Positions 16,801-26,017 of a stretch of DNA of 64,000 nucleotides are shown here, piece by piece. The stretch lies in the NCBI RefSeq assembly GCF_001269985.1, contig NZ_BBZB01000001.1:124001-188000 (forward strand). Direction: 5' to 3'. Under the pieces are notes generated by a model that saw nothing but the letters and a program-made list of their open reading frames with translations, was not told the DNA's origin and made no database searches. The first letter of the stretch is position 1, and every line of letters starts with the position of its first letter. The DNA is from Pseudoalteromonas sp. '520P1 No. 423' (GTDB taxonomy: Bacteria > Pseudomonadota > Gammaproteobacteria > Enterobacterales > Alteromonadaceae). The translations under genes were made by a program, and so were the position numbers.

Positions 16801-19233
16801 TTAGTCACTTCCTCGTAATGAATGAATTGCAGGGCGATTGATGAAAGGACGCAATGGCCAATAACAAGCAAACAGTGAAATTAAGCTAATCAATACAACC
16901 GTTATTACAAACAAGGTAAGTAATGACAGATTTATATAAGCTGTGAATGCTTCAGAGAACCCCAAATACAAACCAACTAATACGAATAGGCTCAAAATCA
17001 TCCCTAAAATAATCGAAGATAAATTGTCATTAATGATCAAACTAATTAAATCAAATCTTTTTGCGCCAATTGCCAGTCTCGTGCCAATTTCAAAACGGCG
17101 CATTTGTGTGCTGTAACTTAAAATACCGTACAGACCTATAGCAGCTAAAAAGAAAGTTATAACAGCTAATACAGCACTGGTAATAGCTGTTGTGTATTGG
17201 GTAAAAAGCAGTTGTGCTTTTTGAGTATCTAATGATTCCATTTCAAAAATATTGTATTGACTTGTCACACTTTGTAATACTGAAACCACTTGCTCTCTAG
17301 AGACAACAGACTCAGGTTTTAATTTTATTATCATCGCGTTTTCAGCTAAAGAAGTAGGCACATAAGCTCTTAATATTGGCTCATTAGTATCTCCAGGAAT
17401 ATGAACCGCTTTTACAATGCCAATTATTGTTGTATGTTCTTCATCACCAAAACTAACCTGCTTACCTATCACGCTTTCAGATGGTGATATTCTGTTTGCA
17501 AACGCCTCATTAACTATCGCAACTCTGTTTTCATCTTTAATATCTGCGGTAGTAAATAAGTCACCTTCAATTAAATTTTGGCCTATCATTTTAAAATAAT
17601 TTTGATCTATATGTTTCACTTCAGGAGTCAAACGCTCATTGGTCGCTACGACAGTTGTTGCCCAAAGGTTAAAACCATTTAATGGTGAACTCGCTTGCAC
17701 AACTTGCTCAACTTGAGGTAGAGCTGTTAGCTTTTCACGCACTTCATTCATTAATTGCTTACGCAAATCACGCTCTGGTCGTGTAGCCCCTGCACTTGAG
17801 AAAGTGGTATACATTAAGTTATCTGTGTGAAAACCGATGTCTTGGTTGATGGTTTTAACTGAGTCTTTTAATAAACTGATATTTACAAAAACTAAACTTG
17901 TCACAACAGCGACTTGACTCACGATTAAAAACTTACGTATATTTTTAGATACTTGAATTCCCGTCCCTTTACCACTTGATTGTAAGGTTAAATTAAGTGC
18001 GCGATAATTAATCATCCTGCTGCTTAAACCAGCGAAAAATAACGCAAATAATAAACTAATGGCAATAGCCGAAGCTAATGTCACCCAGTTAATCATCAGC
18101 TCATCAACTCTTGGCAAACGTTGTGATAAAAATTCCTGCATCACCAAAAAGCCAACTGTGGCAATAATTAACGCAATCACCACAGAGAAAAACATTAACA
18201 AACCTGTTTCTGCCAATATGGTTTTAAATAGCTTACCTTTAGTGGCGCCAACAGCAGCATGAATTGACAATTGACGCTGTTGCTCTGCGGTGCGAGACAT
18301 AAATAGGTTTGAGATATTGGCGCAAGCAATTAAAACTAAGCCAATGACTCCTGCTAATAGTAAATAAACCGTATTTGTACTATCACCTAAAATTTGCTTT
18401 TTAAATGGCACGGCTTTCATTTCAATGTTCCAACCATTAAAAAACGCCATACCAGCGACTTTCTCTTTCCACGTATCATTAACTAAAGGTGTTAAAGTTT
18501 GAGAGATTTGCTCAAGTGTTAAAGCTGACTTTACTTTACCTATAAATTTTTGGTTTGAATTGATATTACCCCAAGAGCCTCGTCCTCTTTCGCTCATACC
18601 ATTATAATCCCAAGGTAAAATCACTTGTGATTTTAAGCCTATGGTAGATAAAGCGGGTTCAATAAATGATTGCTTTAATACACCAACAACATTGAAGCTC
18701 ACACCTTTAAATGTGACTTTTTCATTCAAGATATTTGTGTCAGAGCCAAACTCATCAACCCAAGTATTAAAACTTAATATGGCAACTGGGTTATTAGTAT
18801 CCAGTGCTTCTGTCGCCTCAAATGTGCGACCTAAATGCACTTGTGCATCTAATAAAGAAAACCATTGAGGCGTCACATACAAGGTATTTAATGTTGGCTG
18901 AGAATCAACAGACGTTAATACATCTTGGTCGTAGTAAATCAATGCACTTTTGTCATAAACGGTCTGGTTTTTATATAAATGAATTAAACCAGGGTAAGTA
19001 AATGAAGAAGCATTAGTCTCACCTTTACTATCACCAATATGATGCACAACAAGATGCAAGTTATCTTGATCTGGGTAAGGTAATGGCTTAGCAATTAGCA
19101 CATACGCTAAAGTTAAAATACAGAGTAAAGCACCTAAAGTAGTGCCCATAGTGGCAAGTACCGTAGCTACAAAACCGAGATTCTTTTTCAAGCTCACCCA
19201 AGCTTGTTTTTGCTGATAGATAAATTGACTCAT
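16801..19233 (-). CDS. ABC transporter permease, double MacB/FtsX type (first copy)
   Basis: The 810-residue protein contains two MacB-PCD/FtsX units: TM1 about 18-45, TM group about 285-410 with NLFMSRTAEQQRQLSIHAAVGA, and a C-terminal unit with EIGTRLAIGAKRFDLI followed by TMs. Such permeases use mechanotransmission, coupling ATP hydrolysis in the cytoplasm to movement of periplasmic domains, in export of peptides, lipids or drugs. Its ATG overlaps the ATPase stop by 4 bp (ATGA), implying translational coupling and making this the obligate partner. The substrate is unknown. Confidence 0.92.
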   Translation of the reverse strand: MSQFIYQQKQAWVSLKKNLGFVATVLATMGTTLGALLCILTLAYVLIAKPLPYPDQDNLHLVVHHIGDSKGETNASSFTYPGLIHLYKNQTVYDKSALIYYDQDVLTSVDSQPTLNTLYVTPQWFSLLDAQVHLGRTFEATEALDTNNPVAILSFNTWVDEFGSDTNILNEKVTFKGVSFNVVGVLKQSFIEPALSTIGLKSQVILPWDYNGMSERGRGSWGNINSNQKFIGKVKSALTLEQISQTLTPLVNDTWKEKVAGMAFFNGWNIEMKAVPFKKQILGDSTNTVYLLLAGVIGLVLIACANISNLFMSRTAEQQRQLSIHAAVGATKGKLFKTILAETGLLMFFSVVIALIIATVGFLVMQEFLSQRLPRVDELMINWVTLASAIAISLLFALFFAGLSSRMINYRALNLTLQSSGKGTGIQVSKNIRKFLIVSQVAVVTSLVFVNISLLKDSVKTINQDIGFHTDNLMYTTFSSAGATRPERDLRKQLMNEVREKLTALPQVEQVVQASSPLNGFNLWATTVVATNERLTPEVKHIDQNYFKMIGQNLIEGDLFTTADIKDENRVAIVNEAFANRISPSESVIGKQVSFGDEEHTTIIGIVKAVHIPGDTNEPILRAYVPTSLAENAMIIKLKPESVVSREQVVSVLQSVTSQYNIFEMESLDTQKAQLLFTQYTTAITSAVLAVITFFLAAIGLYGILSYSTQMRRFEIGTRLAIGAKRFDLISLIINDNLSSIILGMILSLFVLVGLYLGFSEAFTAYINLSLLTLFVITVVLISLISLFACYWPLRPFINRPAIHSLRGSD

Positions 19234-19952
19234 ACAGCCGCCTTTAACTCTGGAGTGGTTAAAATTGAACCATCAAGTAATTTAAGTTGCGTGCGTGCCA
19301 TATCTGCATAACGCGGATCATGGGTTACCATACAAATCGTTGTGCCATTTTCATTTAGCTTTTCAAGTACATCCATTACTTGGTCACCACTTTTAGAATC
19401 TAAGTTACCTGTCGGCTCATCCACTAGCAAGATTGCAGGGTTTGCCACTAATGCACGTGCAATTGCAATACGTTGCTGCTGACCACCTGATAACTGATTA
19501 GGCTTATGACTTACACGGTGTGACATAGCAACAAGCTCTAAACATTCATTGACACGTTTTTTGATTGCTTCATCAGATAACTTGTCTTTGCTATAACGCA
19601 AAGGCAATGCCACATTATCAAATACAGAAAGCTCGTCAATTAAGTTAAATGATTGAAATATAAAACCAATCTTGCTATTTCTAATTTCTGCTGCTTCATC
19701 TAAAGATAAATCAGTTACATTAATGCCTTCGATATAAAACTCACCACCTGAAGGCATATCTAACAGACCTAAAATTGATAATAATGTTGATTTACCACAA
19801 CCAGATGGACCAGAGATAGAAACGTAATCTCCTGCATTGATTTCTAAGTCGATACTTCTTAGTGCATGAGTTTCTAGTTCTTGGGTTTCAAAAATTTTAG
19901 AAATATTCGTCATTTTTATTTTTGTATTGATATTTGTTGTTGCTTGGCTCAT
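19230..19952 (-). CDS. ABC transporter ATP-binding protein (MacB/LolD type)
   Basis: The 240-residue ATPase has Walker A GPSGCGKS (48-55), a Q-loop in GFIFQSFNLI, the signature LSGGQQQR, Walker B ILLVDEPTGNLDS and the switch histidine in VTHD. The pattern with TGNLDSKSG is typical of the LolD/MacB/FtsE group. It is the only ATPase in the cluster and is coupled by a 4-bp overlap to permease copy 1, so it probably energises all three permeases. It lies 67 bp after the adaptor gene. Confidence 0.95.
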   Translation of the reverse strand: MSQATTNINTKIKMTNISKIFETQELETHALRSIDLEINAGDYVSISGPSGCGKSTLLSILGLLDMPSGGEFYIEGINVTDLSLDEAAEIRNSKIGFIFQSFNLIDELSVFDNVALPLRYSKDKLSDEAIKKRVNECLELVAMSHRVSHKPNQLSGGQQQRIAIARALVANPAILLVDEPTGNLDSKSGDQVMDVLEKLNENGTTICMVTHDPRYADMARTQLKLLDGSILTTPELKAAV

Positions 19953-20019
19953 GTGTCTATTCCTTTTATGTTTTGTAGCTGATCTAGTGAACTTGATATC
20001 ACTAAGTCAGTCTGAAAAT

Positions 20020-21279
20020 TTAGTAATTAATAGTTAATGTATTAGAACTTGTTTTTAAATTAGATAAGTCTGAAATAATAAATTCATCATTCGGTTTAGC
20101 ACCCGATGTCACTTCAATAAATCGACCTGCTTGGCGGCCTAGTTTCACTTTGTGTAACTGTGCGTCTTTTCCATTTTCATCTAGACGATATAAACTAACT
20201 TGTGTGCTTGATTTTGCATTTGCAGGGCGCTTTATATAAGTCACTTGCTTTAATGTTTCAGCGATCACAACCCCATCAACATTAAGTTGTGGTCTTGCGC
20301 TAGCTGGCAGGTTTTGTGGTAAGGAGACTTCAATATTAACCGTATTATTTTCAACAATAGGGTCGATGCGTGCTACTTTGCCATCAATTTTGTCACGACG
20401 CGTATCTATAATCACACGCTGACCAATTTCAATCTGTTGCGCTTGACTTTGCGGTACACGAATTAATGCAATTAAATCTGTAACGCTTCCAATTAGCGCG
20501 ATTTCTTGACCTGCGGCTAAGCTTTGTCCTAACTCCACTGATAAACGCTGTAAAACACCATCAAAACCAGCTGTTACTGTTAGTCTATCTAATCGTGCTT
20601 GCGCTATATTTAGCTGACCTTGCTGCTGTTTAATACGTTCTTGCTGGATGTTAACGGCTTCGGCGTGTACTAAAGTGAGTTGCGCCATACGCTGCTTTAA
20701 TATTTCAATGCGTTTCTCAAGCTGCTTTTCATTTAATACTGTTTGTTGAAAAGTCAGTTTGGTCACGATACCTTTTTTCACTAACTGTTCTTCAGCAATG
20801 CGTTTTAAAGTAGCGGTTTCAAAACTTGCTGTAATTTGCGCTAACGTAGCACTTTCATTTAAAGTTTCGCGTTGATTATTTAGTTTAAGTTGACGTAAAT
20901 TTGCAGTTGTTTGTGCTAATTCCTGCTGCGCATTATCGACTAACTGCTGAAGCTCTGGATTTTCAAGTCTCACAATCACACTATCAGCTTTTACGCTTGC
21001 GCCAGGCTTTAAAATAATTTCCTTTACCGTTGCGCGGGTTAATGTAGTGATCAACTGCTGCTTATCTGACTTTAAGCTACCATAACCTTCAATGCTCACC
21101 TCTAAATCGCCTTTATGTACTTTTTCTACCAAAATATCATTACGTTCGACAGAGATTGAACCAACTGATTGGTTTGCCCAAAGCGCTAAAAAAACAAGGC
21201 TAGTAAAAATAGCTAATGCAATTTGATACTTAGAATTTAGTAGCGGGTTACTTTTCTTTTTTGTTTTTACGACATCCAT
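20020..21279 (-). CDS. HlyD/RND-type periplasmic adaptor subunit
   Basis: The 419-residue protein has a membrane anchor (about 17-36), a biotinyl-lipoyl-like segment (VKEIILKPGASVKADSVIVRL, near 88-108), a long alpha-helical hairpin (about 110-235, rich in Gln and Leu heptads), the returning lipoyl half (LTVTAGFDGVLQRLSVELGQ) and a beta-barrel domain. It would bridge the inner-membrane permease to an outer-membrane TolC-like channel, which is not encoded here. It is the first gene after the sigma-54-type promoter and leads the export operon. Confidence 0.9.
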   Translation of the reverse strand: MDVVKTKKKSNPLLNSKYQIALAIFTSLVFLALWANQSVGSISVERNDILVEKVHKGDLEVSIEGYGSLKSDKQQLITTLTRATVKEIILKPGASVKADSVIVRLENPELQQLVDNAQQELAQTTANLRQLKLNNQRETLNESATLAQITASFETATLKRIAEEQLVKKGIVTKLTFQQTVLNEKQLEKRIEILKQRMAQLTLVHAEAVNIQQERIKQQQGQLNIAQARLDRLTVTAGFDGVLQRLSVELGQSLAAGQEIALIGSVTDLIALIRVPQSQAQQIEIGQRVIIDTRRDKIDGKVARIDPIVENNTVNIEVSLPQNLPASARPQLNVDGVVIAETLKQVTYIKRPANAKSSTQVSLYRLDENGKDAQLHKVKLGRQAGRFIEVTSGAKPNDEFIISDLSNLKTSSNTLTINY

Positions 21280-21317
21280 TTATTTTCGCTCTCGGTAATA
21301 TTTTCATACCTAGTTAT

Positions 21318-21334
21318 AACAAGGATTGTGCCAA
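21318..21334 (-). promoter_or_regulatory. sigma-54 (-24/-12) promoter of the export operon
   Basis: On the minus strand the sequence reads TTGGCACAATCCTTGTT. The -24 element TGGCAC matches the consensus, and TTGT (consensus TTGC) follows at the right distance to serve as the -12 element. It lies about 39 bp upstream of the adaptor start codon. The regulator of the NtrC type encoded next door requires such a promoter, and rpoN is present at 58109. Confidence 0.75.
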
Positions 21335-21384
21335 ATTTATTTTAACTTTAATTACAATGAGTTAGAGTTCACCCTGTATATTAT

Positions 21385-21428
21385 GGACTATAACCAGTCC
21401 GATACCGGACTCACTAAGTCCAGTATCG
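21385..21428 (-). promoter_or_regulatory. enhancer-like dyads for the NtrC-type regulator
   Basis: Two adjacent inverted repeats are present. CGATACCGGACT (21400-21411) faces AGTCCAGTATCG (21417-21428) with one mismatch and a 5-bp centre. GGACT (21385-21389) faces AGTCC (21396-21400). Both share the GGACT/AGTCC core. They lie about 50-95 bp upstream of the -24 element, the usual spacing for sigma-54 activator sites, and just past the kinase stop codon. Confidence 0.65.
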
Positions 21429-21445
21429 AAAAGTTTTTGAGGGAG

Positions 21446-22729
21446 TTATTTTATTGGGAGGTTGATTGAAACAGTAACGCCTGCATCTGTATTGTTAGTA
21501 AGCTCAATACTGCCTTCATGCTGCTCTATAATATTCCTACAGAAACTTAACCCTATGCCTTGACCTGCTTGTTTAGTGGTAAACAAGGGCACAAATAAAT
21601 TTTCTAAATTAGCAAAACCATGGCCATTATCAATTACCTGGATAAGATGTTGTCCTTTAACTTCATTTATTGAGAGCGTTATTTTATCGGCACCGGCTTC
21701 ATTGGCATTTTTAATTAAGTTAATAAGTACTTGCTCTAAAAACGCTTGATCTGCCCAGAGCCACTCTACCGACACAGAGATAGTTAATTCAAAACCTGTA
21801 AATAAGCCCCTTAACCTTTCTATAAGCTGATTTACACTAATCTTTTGAGCGTTTAAATTAAGTTTTTGCGAAAGTGATGAATAGCGACTGATAAAATCTT
21901 GTAAATGATGGCATCGCTCTGCGATGACAGCTAGTGCTTTTTGATCTCTTTCTGACTCTGTGCGAGTAGATAAACTCTCAGCTAAAGAGGATACCGGTGT
22001 CAGTGAATTGCGAATTTCATGACCCATCACCCTTATAATCTGCTGCCACGCATTTTGCTGACTTGAACGTAGCGCTGATTCAATATTCGTAAATACCAAC
22101 AATAAATTAGCTTCAGAGTTATCAATAAACTCACTTTGACTTATTTGCCATTGCTGATTTGTAGCAGCGGCACTGGTTTCAAATTGCCAACTGTCATCTT
22201 GCTTAACTAAACCTAATAACTTAGGTGAACCATGACGGTACATTTGCCAAGGTTGATCAAATAATAAGGTAAATGCACCATTAGCATAAGTTAATTGATT
22301 TTTTTGATTAAAGACCAAAATCGGCGTATTTAACTGATCTATTAGTTGATAAACCAAAAAGGCATGTTGATCATACCGTGATTTCTGAGTGAGTAACTGC
22401 TCACTTAAAACTTTAAGCTCCTGATGAAAACCACCCACTTGGCCTTTACTAAATTCAGGTTTTGCATATTGATTATAGTCTTCCATTCGCACGGCTTCTA
22501 TTTGCAATAAACCTCTTTCAAATGCCGCCATTATTCGATACATAAATCTATAAGCACTGAAACCTAAAACAAGTAACAGCAAACCTGATACTATGACGAT
22601 ATCCCACGTAGCCCAATGATGTTCAGTTAAAATATAACTAAACAAGCCAACAACCAATATCAAAAAAGCGGCTAATCTACGAATAATATAGCTTTCTAAT
22701 GACTTACTTTTTAGGAAATTCATGCTCAT
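21446..22729 (-). CDS. sensor histidine kinase of an NtrB-like two-component pair
   Basis: The 427-residue kinase has two TM segments (about 15-35 and 43-60) with almost no periplasmic loop, a PAS-like region (about 125-215), the phospho-acceptor helix VMGHEIRNSLTPV with His237, an N-box (NLIKNANEAGA), and G-boxes DNGHGF and GQGIGLSFC. The near-absent loop suggests it senses a signal in the membrane or cytoplasm, perhaps transporter activity. It overlaps the end of the regulator gene by 26 bp, so the two are translated together. Confidence 0.93.
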   Translation of the reverse strand: MSMNFLKSKSLESYIIRRLAAFLILVVGLFSYILTEHHWATWDIVIVSGLLLLVLGFSAYRFMYRIMAAFERGLLQIEAVRMEDYNQYAKPEFSKGQVGGFHQELKVLSEQLLTQKSRYDQHAFLVYQLIDQLNTPILVFNQKNQLTYANGAFTLLFDQPWQMYRHGSPKLLGLVKQDDSWQFETSAAATNQQWQISQSEFIDNSEANLLLVFTNIESALRSSQQNAWQQIIRVMGHEIRNSLTPVSSLAESLSTRTESERDQKALAVIAERCHHLQDFISRYSSLSQKLNLNAQKISVNQLIERLRGLFTGFELTISVSVEWLWADQAFLEQVLINLIKNANEAGADKITLSINEVKGQHLIQVIDNGHGFANLENLFVPLFTTKQAGQGIGLSFCRNIIEQHEGSIELTNNTDAGVTVSINLPIK

Positions 22730-24086
22730 ACTTTTCCAAGCGGCGATATAAAGATGATTTTGTTAAACCTAATAATTTTGCAGCTTGTGGCACACTTGAA
22801 TTGGTAATACCAAGCGCTTGTTTAATGAGTTTTATTTCTGCTTTTTCTAGTGTCATAAGCGGTAAAGTTTGCTCTCCTTTACTCGCTGATAGAGGTAGTT
22901 CATTTGCTGTAAGTTTTAAATCACTTGTCGCTACTTGAGGGTCTGCAATAAACAATAATACCGCACGCTCCATTAGATGACTTAGTTCACGAATATTTCC
23001 TGGCCATCTATATTCTAATAATGCTTGTTGTGCGCAATCGCTTAGCACGGGCTGAGCTTTATTATATTTAATTGCATAATGTTCAATAAAATACTCAGCT
23101 AAAGGCACAATATCATCAAGCCTTTCATTTAATGAAGGCACTCTAAATTCTAAAGTATTTAAACGATAAAACAGATCTTCTCGAAAACGTTCTTCTGATA
23201 TTAACTTTTCGAAATTACCGTTTGAGGCACTGATAATGCGAATATTGGTTTGCTCTGTTTGACTTGAACCTAATACCTCGTATTCACCAGATTCTACAAC
23301 TCTTAATAGTTTAGCTTGTTGAGACATTGGAATATTGGCAATCTCATCTAAAAATAACGTGCCTTGTTTAGCAAGTTCAAAACGCCCTATCCGACTAGAT
23401 TTAGCGTCGGTAAACGCGCCCTTTTTATGGCCAAACATTTCACTTTCAAATAATGATTCTGAAATTGCGCCCATATTAACACCAATAAAGGGCCCAGATT
23501 GACGGGAAGATAAATCATGGACTTGTCTGGCTAATAGGCTTTTACCTGTGCCATTATCACCAGTCAGTAAAATAGCGACATCTGTTGTTGCGACACTTTG
23601 AATTTGCATCATTAATTGCTGCATACAAGCGGAACGCCAAACATACTCATCTTGTTTTATTGGCTCCAACCTTTGCTGTAACTTTTGATTTTGTACTTTT
23701 AAACCCGCCATAGAAAGCTGATGCTCTATGATTTGCAATAATCGTTGGTTTTTCCAAGGTTTTTCAATAAAGTCACCGGCACCTAGTTGCATTGCCTTAA
23801 CGGCTAAAGCCACATTTGACCAAGCAGTCATAGCAACAGCCGGAATATTTAATTCTGATTTTTGGATCCAAGCTAATAATTCTAAACCTTCTTCACCTGA
23901 TGTGGTGTCTAGTGAGTAATTCATATCAAGTAGGATCAAATCTATTTTATTGTTTTGAATTAACTCTTTTGCTTGATAGGGGCTATCTGCTTCTAATACT
24001 TGATACCCATTATCTTCTAAAACAAAACTTGCACTGAGTCGTATCTCTGGACGATCATCAACAACTAAAATATATGTTTGACTCAT
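22704..24086 (-). CDS. sigma-54-dependent response regulator (NtrC family)
   Basis: The 460-residue protein has a receiver domain with phospho-acceptor Asp54 (ILLDMNYS), an AAA+ domain with Walker A GDNGTGKS (176-183), a sigma-54 contact loop GAFTDA (223-228, against the usual GAFTGA) and Walker B GTLFLDE (242-248), and a C-terminal Fis-type helix-turn-helix (about 432-455, VPQAAKLLGLTKSSLYRRL). It should activate the -24/-12 promoter at 21318-21334. The kinase follows directly. The order regulator, kinase, adaptor, ATPase, permeases on one strand implies a self-contained regulated export unit. Confidence 0.94.
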   Translation of the reverse strand: MSQTYILVVDDRPEIRLSASFVLEDNGYQVLEADSPYQAKELIQNNKIDLILLDMNYSLDTTSGEEGLELLAWIQKSELNIPAVAMTAWSNVALAVKAMQLGAGDFIEKPWKNQRLLQIIEHQLSMAGLKVQNQKLQQRLEPIKQDEYVWRSACMQQLMMQIQSVATTDVAILLTGDNGTGKSLLARQVHDLSSRQSGPFIGVNMGAISESLFESEMFGHKKGAFTDAKSSRIGRFELAKQGTLFLDEIANIPMSQQAKLLRVVESGEYEVLGSSQTEQTNIRIISASNGNFEKLISEERFREDLFYRLNTLEFRVPSLNERLDDIVPLAEYFIEHYAIKYNKAQPVLSDCAQQALLEYRWPGNIRELSHLMERAVLLFIADPQVATSDLKLTANELPLSASKGEQTLPLMTLEKAEIKLIKQALGITNSSVPQAAKLLGLTKSSLYRRLEKYEHEFPKK

Positions 24087-24203
24087 TATTACCCTAACTA
24101 GATAAACAGCTTATAAGGCTTACTTTATCATTAGTTAAGTTATTAATCAGAATAATTATTGATGAAATATAGAAATGGAAAAGAGTTAGTAACTTGTGTT
24201 TTT

Positions 24204-24698
24204 TTATTTTTTTTGTAACGAAATAGCATTATTTATACTGACTGGTGGCGCTAAATAATAACCTTGTATCACACTATTTGGTGCTATTTTTTGTGCCTGT
24301 ATTACTTGATGATAAGACCCTACACCAGAAAATACAATTCGGGTATTCAAGTTTTTAGACAGCGGGTTAATTAATATTTGATTATTAGGACTTAAATTAA
24401 TTTTATCATCCGTGCGACCTATTACACTAAACTTCACTTCATCTATTAATAAAGGCAGACCTTTTAATGATTTTAAATCTCCCTGATAGCCATCTATTGC
24501 CAACTGAAATCCATAAGATTTAAATTTACATCACAACTCAATCGCCTCTACTGATGAAGAGAAATATGCTTCATTTGAGAATTCTAAAGTAAAATTATTG
24601 GGCTTTAAATTGCCTTTACTGACAAATTCGGTTAATAAATAAAACAAGTCGTATTTTTCAATTGCTTTAATCACAGTCAATGTATCTAAACGAATACC
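24204..24698 (-). pseudogene. EAL-domain (cyclic-di-GMP phosphodiesterase-like) relic
   Basis: One frame from 24698 to 24204 reads as the C-terminal part of an EAL domain: LLTEFVSKGNLKPNNFTLEFS, then a single in-frame TGA (24531-24533), then SYGFQLAIDGYQG, and near the end VIQGYYLAPPVS, matching the EAL family's final QGY-x-x-x-x-P segment. A further stop (24699-24701) closes the frame upstream, and no start is present. Metal ligands typical of active EAL enzymes are mostly absent. It is a decaying fragment with no N-terminal half in the window. Confidence 0.65.
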
Positions 24699-24810
24699 TT
24701 ATCTAATAATATGACACTTTGGATTTGCGAAGTTAATTCCATATAACTTTAATCTATAACTTTTAGATACACCTCTTATATGGACAGCATAAATTAAATT
24801 GTTTTCCAGT

Positions 24811-25272
24811 TTATGAGCTTTTATTTACGATTAAATCCATAACCTCTATTTGAAACTCAGAAAAAACTTTAATGCCATTTCTTTCCAGTAGTTCAGCCGT
24901 TAGACCCATACCTGATATTTTATTTCCTTGGTGTAAACCATCATAGACTTCATTGCGACCGCAAGAAGGGCTACCTTCTTTTAATAGTGCAAATTTTATA
25001 TTATTTCTAATGCATAAATTTAATGCTTTTTGAGCACCTAACAAAAAAGCATCTGTTACATCTATTGAGTTAGCTGTTAATACTCTTCCCGAATGGCTTA
25101 TTTCAGCAGCAGGTCTAGGCGTAGGCAAACCACCAGCCACTTCAGGACAAAATGAAACTATGCGACCTTGAGATTGCCATTTATCAAGTATTTGATGTGA
25201 AACCCCTTTACTTTTACCATCGTAACGTACTGGTTCACCTAATAAACAACTAGAAACTAAAACTTTGAACAT
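24811..25272 (-). CDS. DUF523 family protein
   Basis: The 153-residue protein begins MFKVLVSSCLLGEPVRYDG and contains FCPEVAGGLPTPR and LKEGSPSCGRNEVYDG, the conserved Cys-bearing blocks of DUF523, a small family whose role is not established. ATG at 25272 is used because GGTGG precedes it; a TTG eight codons upstream would overlap the terminator region of the preceding operon. It appears to be a single gene. Confidence 0.88.
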   Translation of the reverse strand: MFKVLVSSCLLGEPVRYDGKSKGVSHQILDKWQSQGRIVSFCPEVAGGLPTPRPAAEISHSGRVLTANSIDVTDAFLLGAQKALNLCIRNNIKFALLKEGSPSCGRNEVYDGLHQGNKISGMGLTAELLERNGIKVFSEFQIEVMDLIVNKSS

Positions 25273-25301
25273 TATCGATTCCACCAAATTATCCAAATAA
25301 A

Positions 25302-25323
25302 AAGCCCCACTAATGCGGGGCTT
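25302..25323 (-). terminator. terminator of the srkA-dsbA operon
   Basis: AAGCCCC (25302-25308) and GGGGCTT (25317-25323) form a GC-rich 7-bp stem with an 8-nt loop. The minus strand continues TTTATTTGG. It lies 23 bp past the second DsbA-like stop. Confidence 0.85.
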
Positions 25324-25345
25324 AATCTGAAAATTCTTAACTAAT

Positions 25346-25987
25346 TTACTTTTTAGTTAAGTAAGTAATTAAGTCATTCATCGTTTCAGCTGAGCTAACA
25401 CCTGATTTTTTACCTAAAATTAATTTATATTTACCATTAACAATAAAAGTAGGTACGCTGCTTAAGCCGCCTTTATTTTGAAAATACGCTTGGTCTTTTT
25501 TCATTTTTGAAGTCATAGTACGAACAGAAAAACTTTTATATAACTTATCAAATTTAGCACCATTAACACCTTGCGCTACAAAAATATCTTTTATGTCTGC
25601 TACGCTATTAAACTTATTACGCTTTGTGTGGTAATGACTAAACAAAGCACCAACAATTTTATCTTTTTGCGGTAAAGTAGCCGCTGTGGCCAATGCTTGC
25701 GATAACATTTGCTGATTTTCTTTAGTACGACCACCCATAAAATCTACATGGCTTTTTTTAAATTTAATGTCTTTACCTAGCATAGGCTTTAAATCAGCCA
25801 ATAAAGCTTCAAAGTTATTACATGCAGGACAGTAAAACGAGAAAAACTCTTTTACTTCAGGTTTTGTAGAAGCGCGATCCGACACAACTTCATAATGCAC
25901 TCCCTCTTCATATTTTACAGGACCAGCAGCATTTGCCATCAAAGGTAAAAATAACGAAATTAATGCAGCTTTAATTATTGTTTTCAT
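25346..25987 (-). CDS. DsbA-like thiol:disulfide interchange protein with CPAC active site
   Basis: The 213-residue protein has a signal peptide (MKTIIKAALISLFLPLMANA), a thioredoxin fold with FYCPACNNFE (active-site CPAC at 53-56), an inserted helical domain and the cis-proline loop SVPTFIVNGKY. It would act in the periplasm on disulfides of exported proteins. The CPAC dipeptide differs from CPHC of E. coli DsbA, which would change redox potential. It follows a paralogue after 30 bp and is the last gene of the operon. Confidence 0.88.
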   Translation of the reverse strand: MKTIIKAALISLFLPLMANAAGPVKYEEGVHYEVVSDRASTKPEVKEFFSFYCPACNNFEALLADLKPMLGKDIKFKKSHVDFMGGRTKENQQMLSQALATAATLPQKDKIVGALFSHYHTKRNKFNSVADIKDIFVAQGVNGAKFDKLYKSFSVRTMTSKMKKDQAYFQNKGGLSSVPTFIVNGKYKLILGKKSGVSSAETMNDLITYLTKK

Positions 25988-26017
25988 TTATTACTCCAAA
26001 ATCTAAAAATTTTATTT

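Noticed and set aside
24537..24810. Separate small gene upstream of the EAL relic
   Set aside because: The readable part continues the EAL frame across a stop, and the remainder holds only short frames without ribosome sites.
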